A stretch of 64,000 nt of DNA from JAAFHB01 sp942493325 (GCA_942493325.1 OW818689.1:5084001-5148000); one strand, 5' to 3'; positions 33,757-43,934 are shown, numbered from the stretch's first letter. Translations and numbers: made by a program. The notes: generated by a model not told the origin, from the letters alone.

Positions 33757-35353
33757 ATGAAAACAATGAAGTACCTGATCTTTCTGCTGGTTTTTCACCT
33801 TTTCCCTGTAGTTGTTTTCTCCCAGGTTAAAGGTGATGAAGACAGCGAGATGTTTAATAATGAAATATTTCATCATTACGGCCAAGCATCATGATGGATT
33901 TGCAATGTACGATTCCCGGGTTTCCGATTTCAACATCATCGAACAAACCCCTTTCAGGCGTGATCCGATTGCTGAATTGGCCGCCGCATGCCGCAGACAG
34001 GGAATGAAGTTTGGATTCTACTATTCGCACGCCTTTGACTGGGAGCATCCCGATGCCCCCGGCAATGACTGGGAATTCGATAATCCGGGAGGTGATTTGC
34101 TGTTACATGGTGGTGCCAACTGGTTCGATGCTCAACCTGAAAGACTACCCAAAGCAATTAATTATTTGGATAATAAGGCCATACCCCAAATTCAGGAATT
34201 AATCCGGAAATATCATCCTGATATTTTGTGGTTTGATACTCCGCACAAAATTCCGCTTTCCGAAAACCTGCGCATTTTAAAAATTATCCGCGAAACTGAC
34301 CCTGATGTGGTTGTCAATGGCCGACTTGCGCGAAGCAGCTCGACAACTTTTGGTGATTACAAAAATACGGCTGACCGTCCCGCGGAGTTTTTTCCTGTTG
34401 AGGGCGACTGGGAAGCAATTCCCACAACCAATGAGTCGTATGGGTATTCAAAATATGACAATAGTCACAAGCCTGCTGCTTTTTTCATCCGGCTGCTCGC
34501 GAATGCGGCCTCGCGTGGTGGAAACCTGCTCATGAATATCGGGCCGATGGGAACAGGCACATTTGATTCGCGTGACCTTGAAGTGCTCTCCGGAATCGGT
34601 AAATGGATGAAAATTAACGGCGAAGCAATTCATGGAACCGAGGCATCTCCACTTCCCCTGCAAAGCTGGGGAGTTTCCACACTAAAAGGAGATAAACTGT
34701 ACCTGCATGTCTTTCACTGGCCCAAAAACGGGAAGCTGGTTATTGGCGGCCTGAAGAGTAATATTGAAAAGGCATGGCTGCTCCCGGATTCCATCACAGA
34801 TCTGAAAATTATTACTTTGAATGGCAGTGATAAAGTACTCGATATTCAGCTCAGTCCTCCGGACAGTATTAACACCGTGATCGTTCTGGCAATCAAAGGG
34901 AAAATGATAACAGATTCCATCCGGCTTCTCACCGGGAATTCACAGAACAGGTTATTGGCTTTCGATGCTGTATTACATGGTAAAGGTCTTTCGTATGGTG
35001 ATGGAAAGACCGATCGTTATTATGTGCAGGGCTTTAAACAAATGAATCAGTGGCTGAGCTGGAAAATCCGTTTAAATACGTCGGCTGATTTTGATGTTGT
35101 TCTGAAATGCACGGGTACCACACAAAGTGGCGGAAGCTTTATACTTGAAGTTGCCGGACAACAATTGAAGGTGAACATTTCTTCATTCGGGAAAAACGGT
35201 GAAGTAAAGGAGTCAGTGCTTGGGCGAATTAAGTTACCTGCAGGAAATATTGAGATACTGTTAAAACCTGATGTGATCAAAGGTCAGGATCTGATGCAGC
35301 CGCTGGAATTGATGCTCATACCAATTGCAGGAAATGCTGTGTTACCACTTTAA
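33757..35353 (+). pseudogene. GH29 alpha-L-fucosidase with N-terminal deletion and frameshift
   Basis: A signal peptide in one frame (33757: KYLIFLLVFHLFPVVVFSQ, then KGDEDSEMF) is followed in another frame by a GH29 domain joined in the middle of its barrel (KYFIITAKHHDGFAMYDS, frame from 33812). Compared with the intact paralog at 48706, about 85 residues are missing, including the FGMFIHWG active-site strand. The nucleophile region ILWFDTP (Asp142 in the 33812 frame) and a C-terminal beta-sandwich extension (about 360-510) remain. The long frame still spans 513 codons but has no export signal. It is most likely inactive. Confidence 0.85.
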
Positions 35354-35367
35354 TTTCAAATCGTTAA

Positions 35368-35493
35368 GACGCTGTTAAAACCTGGAGGACCTTAAATAAT
35401 ATTCCGGATAAATTAAATTTAGGCAGGATATTGGTTGAGGTATATGAACAGACCAATTTCTACATGGATAATGTTATTTTAAAACTGGAATAA
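35368..35493 (+). pseudogene. C-terminal remnant of a carbohydrate-binding or glycosidase protein
   Basis: A 41-codon open stretch without start reads LGRILVEVYEQTNFYMDNVI then LKLE and stop. This is typical of the last strands of a carbohydrate-binding beta-sandwich (pattern Y-x-D-N-V/I). No matching upstream part exists; the rest of 35354-35602 has no gene. Confidence 0.5.
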
Positions 35494-35602
35494 TTTAATT
35501 GCGGATATGGTAATATTCAGGAATATTTTTAACCGGTATCCCTGAATATTACTATTATTGTATAATTGTATCAAACCATGTACAACAACCAAAAATTAAA
35601 CT

Positions 35603-37183
35603 ATGGCTGAACGATCATCCTGCCGGCAAAAAGGCATTAGTCTTGCCTTAATCGGGTTTGTCACCCTTCCTTTATTTGCCAATAGCTTAAAAGAGAAAGA
35701 CCCGAAACCCAACATTTTATTTATCGCAGTTGATGACCTGAAACCCTGGGTGAGCGCCTATGGTGATCACCATGCTAAAACTCCCGGGATGGATCGGCTA
35801 GCCAGGGAAGGAGTTGTTTTTAAAAACAGCTACTGCCAGCAAGCCATATGCGCAGCAACCAGGGCCAGTCTACTGCTGGGCATGCGGCCCGATAAAACCC
35901 GGGTATGGGATCTGATAACTGACTTCAGACAGGTCAATCCTAATGCCGTAACTATGCCTCAGTATTTCAAATCGAAAGGATATGAAACCGCAGGTATGGG
36001 AAAAATCTTCCATTCGAGCAGTACCGGTCCGGGACATGATGCACCTTCGTGGAGCATTCCTTACACCAATCCCAAAGCTAAAACTTATGCCCTCGCCGGT
36101 GCAACTAATGCACAGGGAAAAGGGAAGGCTACAGAGTGTGCCGATGTTCCGGATGACACCTATCAGGACGGGAAATTAACAGGAATGGCTATCAGCATGC
36201 TGGATAGCCTGGGCCGGAGCAAGAAACCGTTTTTCCTGGCGGTGGGTTTCCTGAAACCGCATCTTCCGTTTGTGGCACCCAAAAAATACTGGGATCTTTA
36301 CAAAAGAGAGGAATTTGAGCTGGCACCCTATCAGAAGAAAGCCGTCAACGGTCCCGATATTGCCTATCACAATTCGGGAGAGTTGAAGACCTATACCGAC
36401 ATCCCGCAGTTCGATAATTATTCAGAAAAGGAACTGGATCATTTATCTGCCGATAAACAGAAGGAGCTTATTCATGGCTATTATGCGGCCATTTCATATA
36501 CCGATGCCCAGATTGTAAAATTGCTTGATGAACTTGATCGTCTTGATCTCCGGAAAAATACAATCATTGTTTTGTGGGGTGATCATGGCTGGCATTTGGG
36601 TGATCATGGTTTATGGAACAAACACAGCAATTTTGAAGAAGCAACGCATACGCTTCTCATGATGAGTGTTCCGGGCAAAAAAGCCGGGATAAATCCGGTG
36701 GCCATATGTGAATTTGTTGACATATTTCCAACACTTTGTGACCTGACCCGAATACCAGTTCCAAAATACCTCGATGGTGTGAGTCTCGTTCCGGCAATCA
36801 ATAATCCAGCGGCAGAAGTGAAGGAATATGCATTCAGCCAGTATCCGCGTGAAAAGAATAAAATGGGTTATTCAATCCGTACCAGTCGTTTCCGGTATAC
36901 GGAATGGATTTCGGAGAATTTTCGTACAAATAAAGTTTATGATTCCGGTTTGGTTGTTGCACGCGAAATGTACGATTATGAAAAAGATCCTTTAGAGACA
37001 GAGAATATTCTGAATAAGCCGGAGTATAAAAACGATAAAATAAAGATGGAACGGCTTTTCATAGATTGCATGAAACGTGAATTCAAAGGTTGTACGGAAT
37101 ATGCAAAACTGGCTGATTTCCGCAAGCCGGTCAGCACCGATGCTGCAAAGAAGCCTGTGGTAAATAACAAGCCGAAACTATGA
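35603..37183 (+). CDS. Sulfatase, iduronate-2-sulfatase-like (S1 family)
   Basis: The 526-residue protein has a signal-like N-terminus (about 8-27), then NILFIAVDDLKPWVSAYG with the metal-binding Asp pair, and Cys83 in the activation motif CAATRASLLLG, expected to become formylglycine. The motif is C-A-A-T-R where the sulfatase consensus is C/S-x-P-x-R, so the proline is replaced. Later metal ligands are in VLWGDHGWHLGDHGLW (near 325). It would remove sulfate esters from a glycan in the periplasm. Activation could be supplied by the anaerobic maturase at 61111-62280. It lies between the damaged GH29 and the propeller glycosidase genes. Confidence 0.92.
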   Translation: MAERSSCRQKGISLALIGFVTLPLFANSLKEKDPKPNILFIAVDDLKPWVSAYGDHHAKTPGMDRLAREGVVFKNSYCQQAICAATRASLLLGMRPDKTRVWDLITDFRQVNPNAVTMPQYFKSKGYETAGMGKIFHSSSTGPGHDAPSWSIPYTNPKAKTYALAGATNAQGKGKATECADVPDDTYQDGKLTGMAISMLDSLGRSKKPFFLAVGFLKPHLPFVAPKKYWDLYKREEFELAPYQKKAVNGPDIAYHNSGELKTYTDIPQFDNYSEKELDHLSADKQKELIHGYYAAISYTDAQIVKLLDELDRLDLRKNTIIVLWGDHGWHLGDHGLWNKHSNFEEATHTLLMMSVPGKKAGINPVAICEFVDIFPTLCDLTRIPVPKYLDGVSLVPAINNPAAEVKEYAFSQYPREKNKMGYSIRTSRFRYTEWISENFRTNKVYDSGLVVAREMYDYEKDPLETENILNKPEYKNDKIKMERLFIDCMKREFKGCTEYAKLADFRKPVSTDAAKKPVVNNKPKL

Positions 37184-37247
37184 AGGATTTGAATGAAAAA
37201 ATGATTGCCTTTTTGGCCAGCCAACGGAATAAAAATTAAGCAAGTAA

Positions 37248-38267
37248 ATGAAATTGCTAAAATTTATATCGCAGATATACAGTACTTTAATTGTGATGGC
37301 ATTCATCCTTCCTGTTAAAACTGTATTTGCTCAGAACCCTCCGTTCGAAAGCATCAAAAATTTCATACAACCCGCCAAAAAAGATGGAGGGTTTAAAATG
37401 GATGAATATTTCCTGTGGTGCCCGTCGGTGATTAAAGTTAACGACACCTATCATATGTTCGCATCGGCCTGGCCCGCTAAATATGGGATTTCAGGATGGA
37501 CTACTTACTCAACCTGCATCAGAGCGACATCAAAAAATCTCCTGGGACCATATACTTTCGCAGAAGTTGTTCTTGAAAAACGCCCCGGACACTGGGATGG
37601 CGAACGGGTTCACAATGTAAAAATCGTAAAATCGGGATCGAAATTTATCCTGTTTTATATCTCCACAGCCAACGAAACAGGTTATGCCGAATCCGAATCG
37701 GTTACCGGACCATGGGTGCGTTCTGAGAAAATGTTCAGTTTCAGTAACCCTGCCCCGTTGATTCGTTCCGATGGAAGTGTATATGTTTTTGGCCGGCTCG
37801 CGGTTAAAATTGATGGGAAGGATTTCCGGACGGCAAGAGCTGCAACCGCCGCAAGCTATAAGGGACCTTACACGGCAGTGGCACCCGGACTCAATAACCT
37901 TCTTCCTGACAATTTCCAGCTCGAAGATCCCACTATCTGGTGGGCAAATAATCAATACAATGTTATCTGTACAGATTTTGGCGGAAAGGCAACCGGGAAT
38001 TCCAAATCGGGTGTTCAGTATTATTCAAAAGATGGCATTAATTATCACCTGCTCACCGCTGAACCGGTAAATACAAAAACCATTTTGTATGATGATGGTA
38101 CTTCAGAAACTTTTAAACGGGTTGAACGGCCATTTGTTTATACTGACGCGAACGGGGTTGTTCTTGCTTATTTCTTAGCCTGTATGACTCCTGACGAACG
38201 TGGCCGGATAATTGCCCATCCTGTGGCTAATTATTACCCGGGAAAATCTTTAACGAATAAAAAATGA
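37248..38267 (+). CDS. Five-bladed beta-propeller glycosidase (GH43/GH117-like)
   Basis: The 339-residue protein has a signal peptide (about 1-28) and a repeated-blade pattern typical of clan GH-F/J propellers. Blade 1 is FLWCPSVIKVNDTYHMFASAW, with later FILFYISTANETG, APLIRSDGSVYVFGRLA, QLEDPTIWWANNQYNVICTDF and RPFVYTDANGVVLAYF. The repeating D/E-P-x-x-x-W motif supports a glycosidase, but family cannot be fixed by eye and catalytic acids are not assigned with confidence. It likely trims a side sugar of the cluster's target glycan. It is followed after 10 bp by the dehydrogenase gene. Confidence 0.75.
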   Translation: MKLLKFISQIYSTLIVMAFILPVKTVFAQNPPFESIKNFIQPAKKDGGFKMDEYFLWCPSVIKVNDTYHMFASAWPAKYGISGWTTYSTCIRATSKNLLGPYTFAEVVLEKRPGHWDGERVHNVKIVKSGSKFILFYISTANETGYAESESVTGPWVRSEKMFSFSNPAPLIRSDGSVYVFGRLAVKIDGKDFRTARAATAASYKGPYTAVAPGLNNLLPDNFQLEDPTIWWANNQYNVICTDFGGKATGNSKSGVQYYSKDGINYHLLTAEPVNTKTILYDDGTSETFKRVERPFVYTDANGVVLAYFLACMTPDERGRIIAHPVANYYPGKSLTNKK

Positions 38268-38277
38268 GATAACTTTT

Positions 38278-39309
38278 ATGAAAGCCTTAGTACTGACTGA
38301 ATACATGAATTTTGTAACGAAGGACGTACCCATCCCGGTTATTCGTCCCGATGAAGTTTTAATCCGGGTTATGGCCGTGGGAATCTGCGGAAGTGACGTT
38401 CACGGAATGGACGGAAGCACAGGCCGGCGTATTCCACCGATCATCATGGGGCACGAGGCAGCCGGGATAATTGAGTCTGCCGGACCTGAAGTTCTGAACT
38501 GGCATCCCGGTGACAGAGTAACTTTCGATTCAACGATTTACCGGCTTGACGACTGGTTTACACGAAAGGGTTTGTATAATCTGAGCGATAACAGGATGGT
38601 ACTGGGTGTATCATGCCCTGATTTTAAAAGAGATGGTGCATTTGCTGAATATGTAACTGTGCCGCAACATATTCTGTACAAAATACCCGAAGCGGTGAGC
38701 TTTGAATATGCTGCAATGGTTGAACCCATAGCCGTGGCTTTGCATGCCGTAAACCTCACCACCATTTCGGTGAATGATACAGCCGTGGTTGGTGGAACAG
38801 GTATGATCGCCCTTTTTGTAATTCAACTGTTGAAACTTGCCGGGTGTAGTCAGATCATCACCTTTGATCTTGACCAGGACCGTCTGGATCTTGCATTAAA
38901 ACTGGGCGCAACCCATGCATTAAGAGCCGACACGGAAAATGTTGCAGAAGAGGTCAAAAAATTAACACGTGGTCGGGGTGCCGATATCGGTTTTGAAGTT
39001 GTGGGAATATCACCTGTCTTAAAAACGGTGATTGAATCGGTTCGCAAGGGAGCACAGATTACCCTGGTCGGGAACGTTTCGGCTGAGGTATCTTTTCCGC
39101 TTCAACAGGTTGTTACCCGCCAGTTAAAATTACAGGGAAGCTGTGCAATTTGTGGTGAATATGAAACGGTTCTCGATCTGATCAGTCGTGGCCTGGTGAA
39201 AATAGATCCGCTGATCAGTGCTGTCGCACCTTTGGAAGAGGGTGCTTCGTGGTTTAACCGGCTGCACAGTCGTGAAAAGGGACTCATGAAAATTATTTTA
39301 AAACCCTGA
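38278..39309 (+). CDS. Zinc-type sugar alcohol dehydrogenase (MDR) lacking structural-zinc cysteines
   Basis: The 343-residue cytoplasmic protein is a medium-chain dehydrogenase. Catalytic zinc ligands are visible in VGICGSDVHGMDG (Cys) and GHEAAG (His-Glu), and the Rossmann part contains TAVVGGTGMIALFVIQLLKLAG. In the usual family the segment after GDRV carries four cysteines for a structural zinc; here it reads STIYRLDDWFTRKGLYNLSD with none. Relatives are L-iditol/sorbitol and L-galactonate or threonine dehydrogenases. In this cluster it may oxidise L-fucose or a uronate-derived intermediate (inference). It is packed tightly with the next oxidoreductase gene (5 bp gap). Confidence 0.85.
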   Translation: MKALVLTEYMNFVTKDVPIPVIRPDEVLIRVMAVGICGSDVHGMDGSTGRRIPPIIMGHEAAGIIESAGPEVLNWHPGDRVTFDSTIYRLDDWFTRKGLYNLSDNRMVLGVSCPDFKRDGAFAEYVTVPQHILYKIPEAVSFEYAAMVEPIAVALHAVNLTTISVNDTAVVGGTGMIALFVIQLLKLAGCSQIITFDLDQDRLDLALKLGATHALRADTENVAEEVKKLTRGRGADIGFEVVGISPVLKTVIESVRKGAQITLVGNVSAEVSFPLQQVVTRQLKLQGSCAICGEYETVLDLISRGLVKIDPLISAVAPLEEGASWFNRLHSREKGLMKIILKP

Positions 39310-39314
39310 ATAAG

Positions 39315-40451
39315 ATGACTTCACGCAAAGTACGGATGGCCATTGTCGGGTGCGGTAAAGTTTCGCACCTGCATGCGGCTGCATTACAACAGGGAAGTAA
39401 TATGGAGCTGGTGGCAATTTATAGCCGGTCGCTTGAAAAAGCAACCGGATTTGCCGCAAAATATGGCATTGCTGCTTTTGATGACTTCGAAACAATGATC
39501 AAAGAAGCCCATGTTGAAGCTGTAGTAGTTTGTACACCGCATCCCTTTCACGCAGGGTCTGTCACCAAAGCTGCAAGTGCCGGTGTGCACTGCCTGGTTG
39601 AGAAACCCCTGGCCGCCTCGTTACAGGATTGCGATAATATGATAGCTGCCTGTAAGAAAAATAATGTGAAGCTGGGTGTTGTGAGTCAGCGACGGTTTTA
39701 TGCACCGGTTCAGCGTCTCCGGAAGGCAATTGATCAGGGCAAAATTGGGATACCTGCTTTGGGAACCATTAATATGCTGGGCTGGCGTGATCAGAATTAT
39801 TACGACAGTGACGAGTGGCGTGGTACGTGGAAAATGGAGGGAGGCGGCGTGCTTGTCAACCAGGCACCCCATCAGCTCGATATCTTCCAATGGCTTATGG
39901 GGCCAATCGATCAATTGTTTGGCTTCTGGAAAAACCTGAATCACCCCTACATTGAGGTTGAGGATACCGCGGTGGCAGTGGTAAAATTTAAAAACGGGGC
40001 AATCGGAAATATCGTAGTGAGCAACTCGCAGAAACCCGGTATTTACGGCAAAGTGCACGTGCATGGTACGAACGGTGCCTCGGTAGGTGTGCAGACCGAT
40101 GGTGGCGCGATGTTTATCGCTGGAATGACATCGATTACAGAACCTCCTGTGAATGACCTCTGGACTGTTCCCGGTGAAGAGGCCATGCTCGAAGAATGGA
40201 AAAATCAGGATTCACTTTTTTTCAATTCCGTTAATGCCATGGAATACTATATGAAGTTGCAGAATGAAGATTTCTGTGATGCGATAATTAATAACCGGAA
40301 ACCCATGACTTCAGGGGAGGAGGGTCGTATCACGGTTGAATTATTTACAGCCATCTACAGATCGCAACGCGATAACAAGCCGGTGAGATTTCCGCTCGAA
40401 CCGGAATATGACAGGGATGATTTTGACGGAAGAATTGTGATGCCCGATTAA
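39315..40451 (+). CDS. Gfo/Idh/MocA family oxidoreductase
   Basis: The 378-residue cytoplasmic protein starts with an NAD(P) Rossmann fold (VRMAIVGCGKVSHLHAAAL), has the family's VVCTPHPFHAG and conserved catalytic-lysine motif CLVEKPLAA (near 97), then a C-terminal alpha/beta substrate domain (about 125-370). There is no signal peptide. Members oxidise or reduce sugar hydroxyls such as those of inositol, glucose or 1,5-anhydro sugars; the exact substrate is not readable. Its close linkage to the dehydrogenase and the mutarotase suggests intracellular handling of a released monosaccharide. Confidence 0.9.
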   Translation: MTSRKVRMAIVGCGKVSHLHAAALQQGSNMELVAIYSRSLEKATGFAAKYGIAAFDDFETMIKEAHVEAVVVCTPHPFHAGSVTKAASAGVHCLVEKPLAASLQDCDNMIAACKKNNVKLGVVSQRRFYAPVQRLRKAIDQGKIGIPALGTINMLGWRDQNYYDSDEWRGTWKMEGGGVLVNQAPHQLDIFQWLMGPIDQLFGFWKNLNHPYIEVEDTAVAVVKFKNGAIGNIVVSNSQKPGIYGKVHVHGTNGASVGVQTDGGAMFIAGMTSITEPPVNDLWTVPGEEAMLEEWKNQDSLFFNSVNAMEYYMKLQNEDFCDAIINNRKPMTSGEEGRITVELFTAIYRSQRDNKPVRFPLEPEYDRDDFDGRIVMPD

Positions 40452-40540
40452 TCCGGAATGAAAAATGGCGGAGGAATTAGCTTATGAAAAAGGTAAATTT
40501 ATGATTTCAATTCAGAGTATAAACATCAATATAATTTGCT

Positions 40541-40957
40541 ATGCTAAAAATTAAGTTACTGCATCCCGAAATTTTAGAAGTTTTAGGAAGCAATGGCCAC
40601 GGATCGAAGGTTTTGATTGCAGACGGAAATTACCCTTTTTCGACCTGTATTCCTGTCACAGCCAAAAAGGTCTTTCTCAATTTTGCGCCAGACTTGCTTT
40701 CGGTTACGCAGGTTTTAAAGGTCTTAAAGGAATATATTCCGATTGAAAGTGTAGCCATTATGGTTCCCCCCGATGAAAGCTACCAGTCAATCCATACCGA
40801 GTTTTCTGATATTATTGGAAATGAGGTAACAGTACTGAAATTTAAACGGGTTGATTTCTATAGTGAATCCCGATCACAGGATACATGCCTGGTTATTGCA
40901 ACTGGTGAGACCAGGCGATTTGCCAATATTTTATTGACGATTGGAGTTGTAAAGTAA
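40541..40957 (+). CDS. RbsD/FucU family sugar mutarotase, probably L-fucose mutarotase
   Basis: The 138-residue protein fits the RbsD/FucU decameric pyranase fold: LKIKLLHPEILEVLGSNGHG with the catalytic His in GHG, then VLIADGNYPF and a late RFANILLTIGVV. FucU interconverts alpha- and beta-L-fucose; RbsD does the same for ribose. With two GH29 genes and a GH95 gene nearby, fucose is the likely substrate, but sequence alone does not settle FucU versus RbsD. It ends 5 bp before the PL6 gene. Confidence 0.82.
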   Translation: MLKIKLLHPEILEVLGSNGHGSKVLIADGNYPFSTCIPVTAKKVFLNFAPDLLSVTQVLKVLKEYIPIESVAIMVPPDESYQSIHTEFSDIIGNEVTVLKFKRVDFYSESRSQDTCLVIATGETRRFANILLTIGVVK

Positions 40958-40962
40958 ATAAT

Positions 40963-42348
40963 ATGAAAAAAATGCAGAATTTTTGTTGGATCATTATGGC
41001 ACTCCTGATAGCCAATGTATCCCTGGCGCAGGAATTAACAGTCAATGTCAGCTCAGTCACCTCACTTCAGGAAGCTATTGAAAAGGCAGTTCCCGGTCAG
41101 GCAATCATCATGGCGGATGGAATTTATACAGTGGATAATAAGATTTTGGTGAATGCCGCAGGCAGTGCTGAAAAACCAATCGTGATCGCTGCAAAAACAG
41201 TTGGTGGTGTTGAAATCAATGGCACAGGAGGCTTTGAACTGGGAAGTTCCGCGGCCTTCGTGGTGATCCGCGGCTTTAAATTCACCCATGAAGCAGGTAA
41301 AACGAAAATTACTGTTGGTGCGAACCACTGCCGGATAACGAGGAATCTTTTCGAATGTAAAGGAAAAGGAGCTTATCTTTCCGTTTCGGGCGACGACAAT
41401 CAAATCGATCACAATACCTTTCAGAATAAATTTACCGAAGGTCAGATGATTTCAGTCCAGGGACCCGGCGGAAGCGGTATGGCCCAAAGATCATGGATCC
41501 ATCATAACTACTTTTATAAATTTGCACCTACTTCCAACAACTGCAGTTCTATCCAGGTTGGATTGAGTGGCAGAAGCCTTTCGTCTTCCTTTACTTTGGT
41601 TGAGTTTAATCTTTTTAGCCAGACCAGGGGTGAAAATGAGAATATATGTAATAAATCATGTAACAATACTTACAGGTACAACACATTCGGAGACGGTGTG
41701 ACCGAATTATCATTACGACACGGAAACTACTGCCAGGTTTACGGAAACTACTTTATTGGCTCAGAGGGAATAAGGTTCTATGGTTCTAATCATAAGATTT
41801 TCAGTAACTATTTTGAAAATTGTTCACCAGCCATTAATATTGGCAACGGCGACGGAATTATTCCTCCCGATAAACTGGTTATGCACGATCGTCCCGATTC
41901 TGTTGAAGTCACTTTTAATACATTGATAAATAACAAGGTCAATATTATCATGGCCAACCGAAATGGGGGACTGGGAGCCACGTATATTACAGTGGCCCAC
42001 AATATCATTCAGGGCGGAGGACCAGCAGTCAAAATCAGCGGCAATATTGTAAATCCGACCTGGAAGGGAAATATTATCTGGAAAACCGAAGAAGTTGGTA
42101 CTATCCCCGCTGACGGATACCAATCGGTCGATCCGTTGTTGAAACAAGCCAAAAAAGGCGTATATCATATTTCGACCAAAAGTCCTGCAATCGGTAATCC
42201 TATCGGATCATTTCCTTACCTCACCGTTGATATTGACGGCCAGGCACGTTCCGCGAAACCGGATGCCGGTGCAGATCAGTTTTCCTCTTCGGAAATTATC
42301 AATGGAGTTCTGACATTGGATGCAGTTGGCCAAAATGCTGCTTTTTAG
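40963..42348 (+). CDS. Polysaccharide lyase family 6 (alginate lyase / chondroitinase B-like)
   Basis: The 461-residue protein has a Sec signal peptide (about 1-22) and a right-handed parallel beta-helix. The PL6 catalytic pair is visible: Lys231 in NKSCNNTYRYNTF and Arg252 in LSLRHGNYCQVYGN, spaced 21 residues apart, as Lys250/Arg271 are in chondroitinase B. The calcium-site region with acidic residues precedes Lys231. It would cleave mannuronate- or other uronate-containing chains by beta-elimination in the periplasm. Its presence suggests uronic acid in the target glycan. It is next to a second beta-helix protein gene. Confidence 0.92.
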   Translation: MKKMQNFCWIIMALLIANVSLAQELTVNVSSVTSLQEAIEKAVPGQAIIMADGIYTVDNKILVNAAGSAEKPIVIAAKTVGGVEINGTGGFELGSSAAFVVIRGFKFTHEAGKTKITVGANHCRITRNLFECKGKGAYLSVSGDDNQIDHNTFQNKFTEGQMISVQGPGGSGMAQRSWIHHNYFYKFAPTSNNCSSIQVGLSGRSLSSSFTLVEFNLFSQTRGENENICNKSCNNTYRYNTFGDGVTELSLRHGNYCQVYGNYFIGSEGIRFYGSNHKIFSNYFENCSPAINIGNGDGIIPPDKLVMHDRPDSVEVTFNTLINNKVNIIMANRNGGLGATYITVAHNIIQGGGPAVKISGNIVNPTWKGNIIWKTEEVGTIPADGYQSVDPLLKQAKKGVYHISTKSPAIGNPIGSFPYLTVDIDGQARSAKPDAGADQFSSSEIINGVLTLDAVGQNAAF

Positions 42349-42385
42349 AGGATTAAACATAAACAGGAAAGTAAAACGAAACCAA

Positions 42386-43900
42386 ATGATTTTGAAAAAC
42401 AAAAAAATAGCTTTAATAGGGTTCGCCGTAGTCGCCATGCTTTCAGGTTGTGCACAGTCAACCTGGCAATCAAAATATGTACAGGAATCAAACGGAAAAC
42501 TGAGCTATTTATCCGATGAAAATGGAAATATTATTCCCGATTTCAGTCGCGTAGGATATCACCAGGGAGATGCTGAGATCCCGGTTGTTCAGGTAGTAAA
42601 GACCCTCACTGCTCCCGTAAATAGCGACAGTCAGCATTTAATCCAGCAAGCCATAGATGAGGTTGCCCTAATGCCAATGGATAAACGTGGAATCAGGGGT
42701 GCCATCCTGCTGAAAAAAGGAACCTGGCGTATTCCGGGCACGCTGAAAATAGCTTCCGGAGGTATAATTCTTCGTGGGGAAGGTGATGATGAAAATGGAA
42801 CTATACTGGTTGCATCGGGCACAGAACAGCGAAAATTGCTTACGATTTCAGGTACAGGAAGAAGAGCTGAGTTGCCAGGAACCCGGACACCCATTTCGGA
42901 TGCCTATGTTCCTGTCGGTGCTTTTTCATTTGCTGTCGAAGATGCCGGGAAATTTAAAGTCGGAGATCAGGTTGTCGTTTATCGTCCAAGTACCGAAAAC
43001 TGGATAAAGGATTTAAAGATGGATCAGATTATCGGGCGGCCTGGTACCAAACAATGGCAGCCCAATACTTATGACCTGAATTTTGAACGCACCATCACCA
43101 GGATAGAGGGAAATAAACTATTTATCGACAATCCCGTTGTTATGGCCATGGAACAAAAATATGGCGGAGGAGCCGTATATAAGTATGAATTTGATGGAAG
43201 AATTGCGGAAGTAGGCGTTGAAAATATACTGTTTAAATCAGATTATCTGTCAGATACGGATGAAAATCATGGATGGGTAGCCATTGATTTTGGGAATGTG
43301 GAAAATAGCTGGGTGAGCAAAGTTACTTCGAAGTATTTCGGAAACAGCTGTGTCAGTGTGGGCGGCGGCGGAAAATACATTACCATTGCCGATTCAAAAT
43401 GCCTTGATGCAAAATCTGTAATCACCGGGGGACGCAGGTATTCGTTTAGTGTGAACGGACAAATGATCCTGGTAAAGAATTGCGAGTCGACAGAAGCCCG
43501 GCATGACTATGTAACCGGTTCGAAGGTATGCGGGCCGAATGTGTTTTATAACTGTAAAACAAGAAATGCCCATGCTGATATCGGCCCTCACCATCGCTGG
43601 ACAGCGGGAACATTGTACGATAACATAGATACCGATGGGGAGATAAATGTTCAGGATCGGGGAAATTATGGTTCCGGACATGGGTGGGCCGGAGCTAACC
43701 AGGTAATCTGGAACTGCAAAGCGGGTAAAGTTGCGGTACAAAATCCATGGGTTTCTGCAAAGAACTGGTGTATTGGATTACAGGGTCAGAAATACCCGGG
43801 CAGATTCAGCGACAAACCGGATGGTGAATGGGAAGGACTAAACAAATCTGGACTACAACCGGCTTCATTGTACCTGGCACAATTGAAAAACAGGAAATAA
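42386..43900 (+). CDS. Beta-helix lipoprotein, pectate-lyase-like fold, function unknown
   Basis: The 504-residue protein (ATG 42386; the frame from 42320 adds 22 residues overlapping PL6) has a lipoprotein signal with lipobox LSGC (about residue 22), so it is likely anchored to a membrane. Parallel beta-helix repeats follow: IRGAILLKKGTWRI, GGIILRGEGDDENGTILV, then NCESTEARHDYVTGSK, GPNVFYNCKTRNAHADIG and HHRWTAGTLYDNI. The fold is that of pectate lyases and glycan epimerases, but no known family signature was recognised. The HHR motif could be part of an active site. The position after PL6 suggests action on the same polymer. Confidence 0.7.
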   Translation: MILKNKKIALIGFAVVAMLSGCAQSTWQSKYVQESNGKLSYLSDENGNIIPDFSRVGYHQGDAEIPVVQVVKTLTAPVNSDSQHLIQQAIDEVALMPMDKRGIRGAILLKKGTWRIPGTLKIASGGIILRGEGDDENGTILVASGTEQRKLLTISGTGRRAELPGTRTPISDAYVPVGAFSFAVEDAGKFKVGDQVVVYRPSTENWIKDLKMDQIIGRPGTKQWQPNTYDLNFERTITRIEGNKLFIDNPVVMAMEQKYGGGAVYKYEFDGRIAEVGVENILFKSDYLSDTDENHGWVAIDFGNVENSWVSKVTSKYFGNSCVSVGGGGKYITIADSKCLDAKSVITGGRRYSFSVNGQMILVKNCESTEARHDYVTGSKVCGPNVFYNCKTRNAHADIGPHHRWTAGTLYDNIDTDGEINVQDRGNYGSGHGWAGANQVIWNCKAGKVAVQNPWVSAKNWCIGLQGQKYPGRFSDKPDGEWEGLNKSGLQPASLYLAQLKNRK

Positions 43901-43934
43901 ATTCAGTAAAAGATATTATTATAAATCGTTGTCA

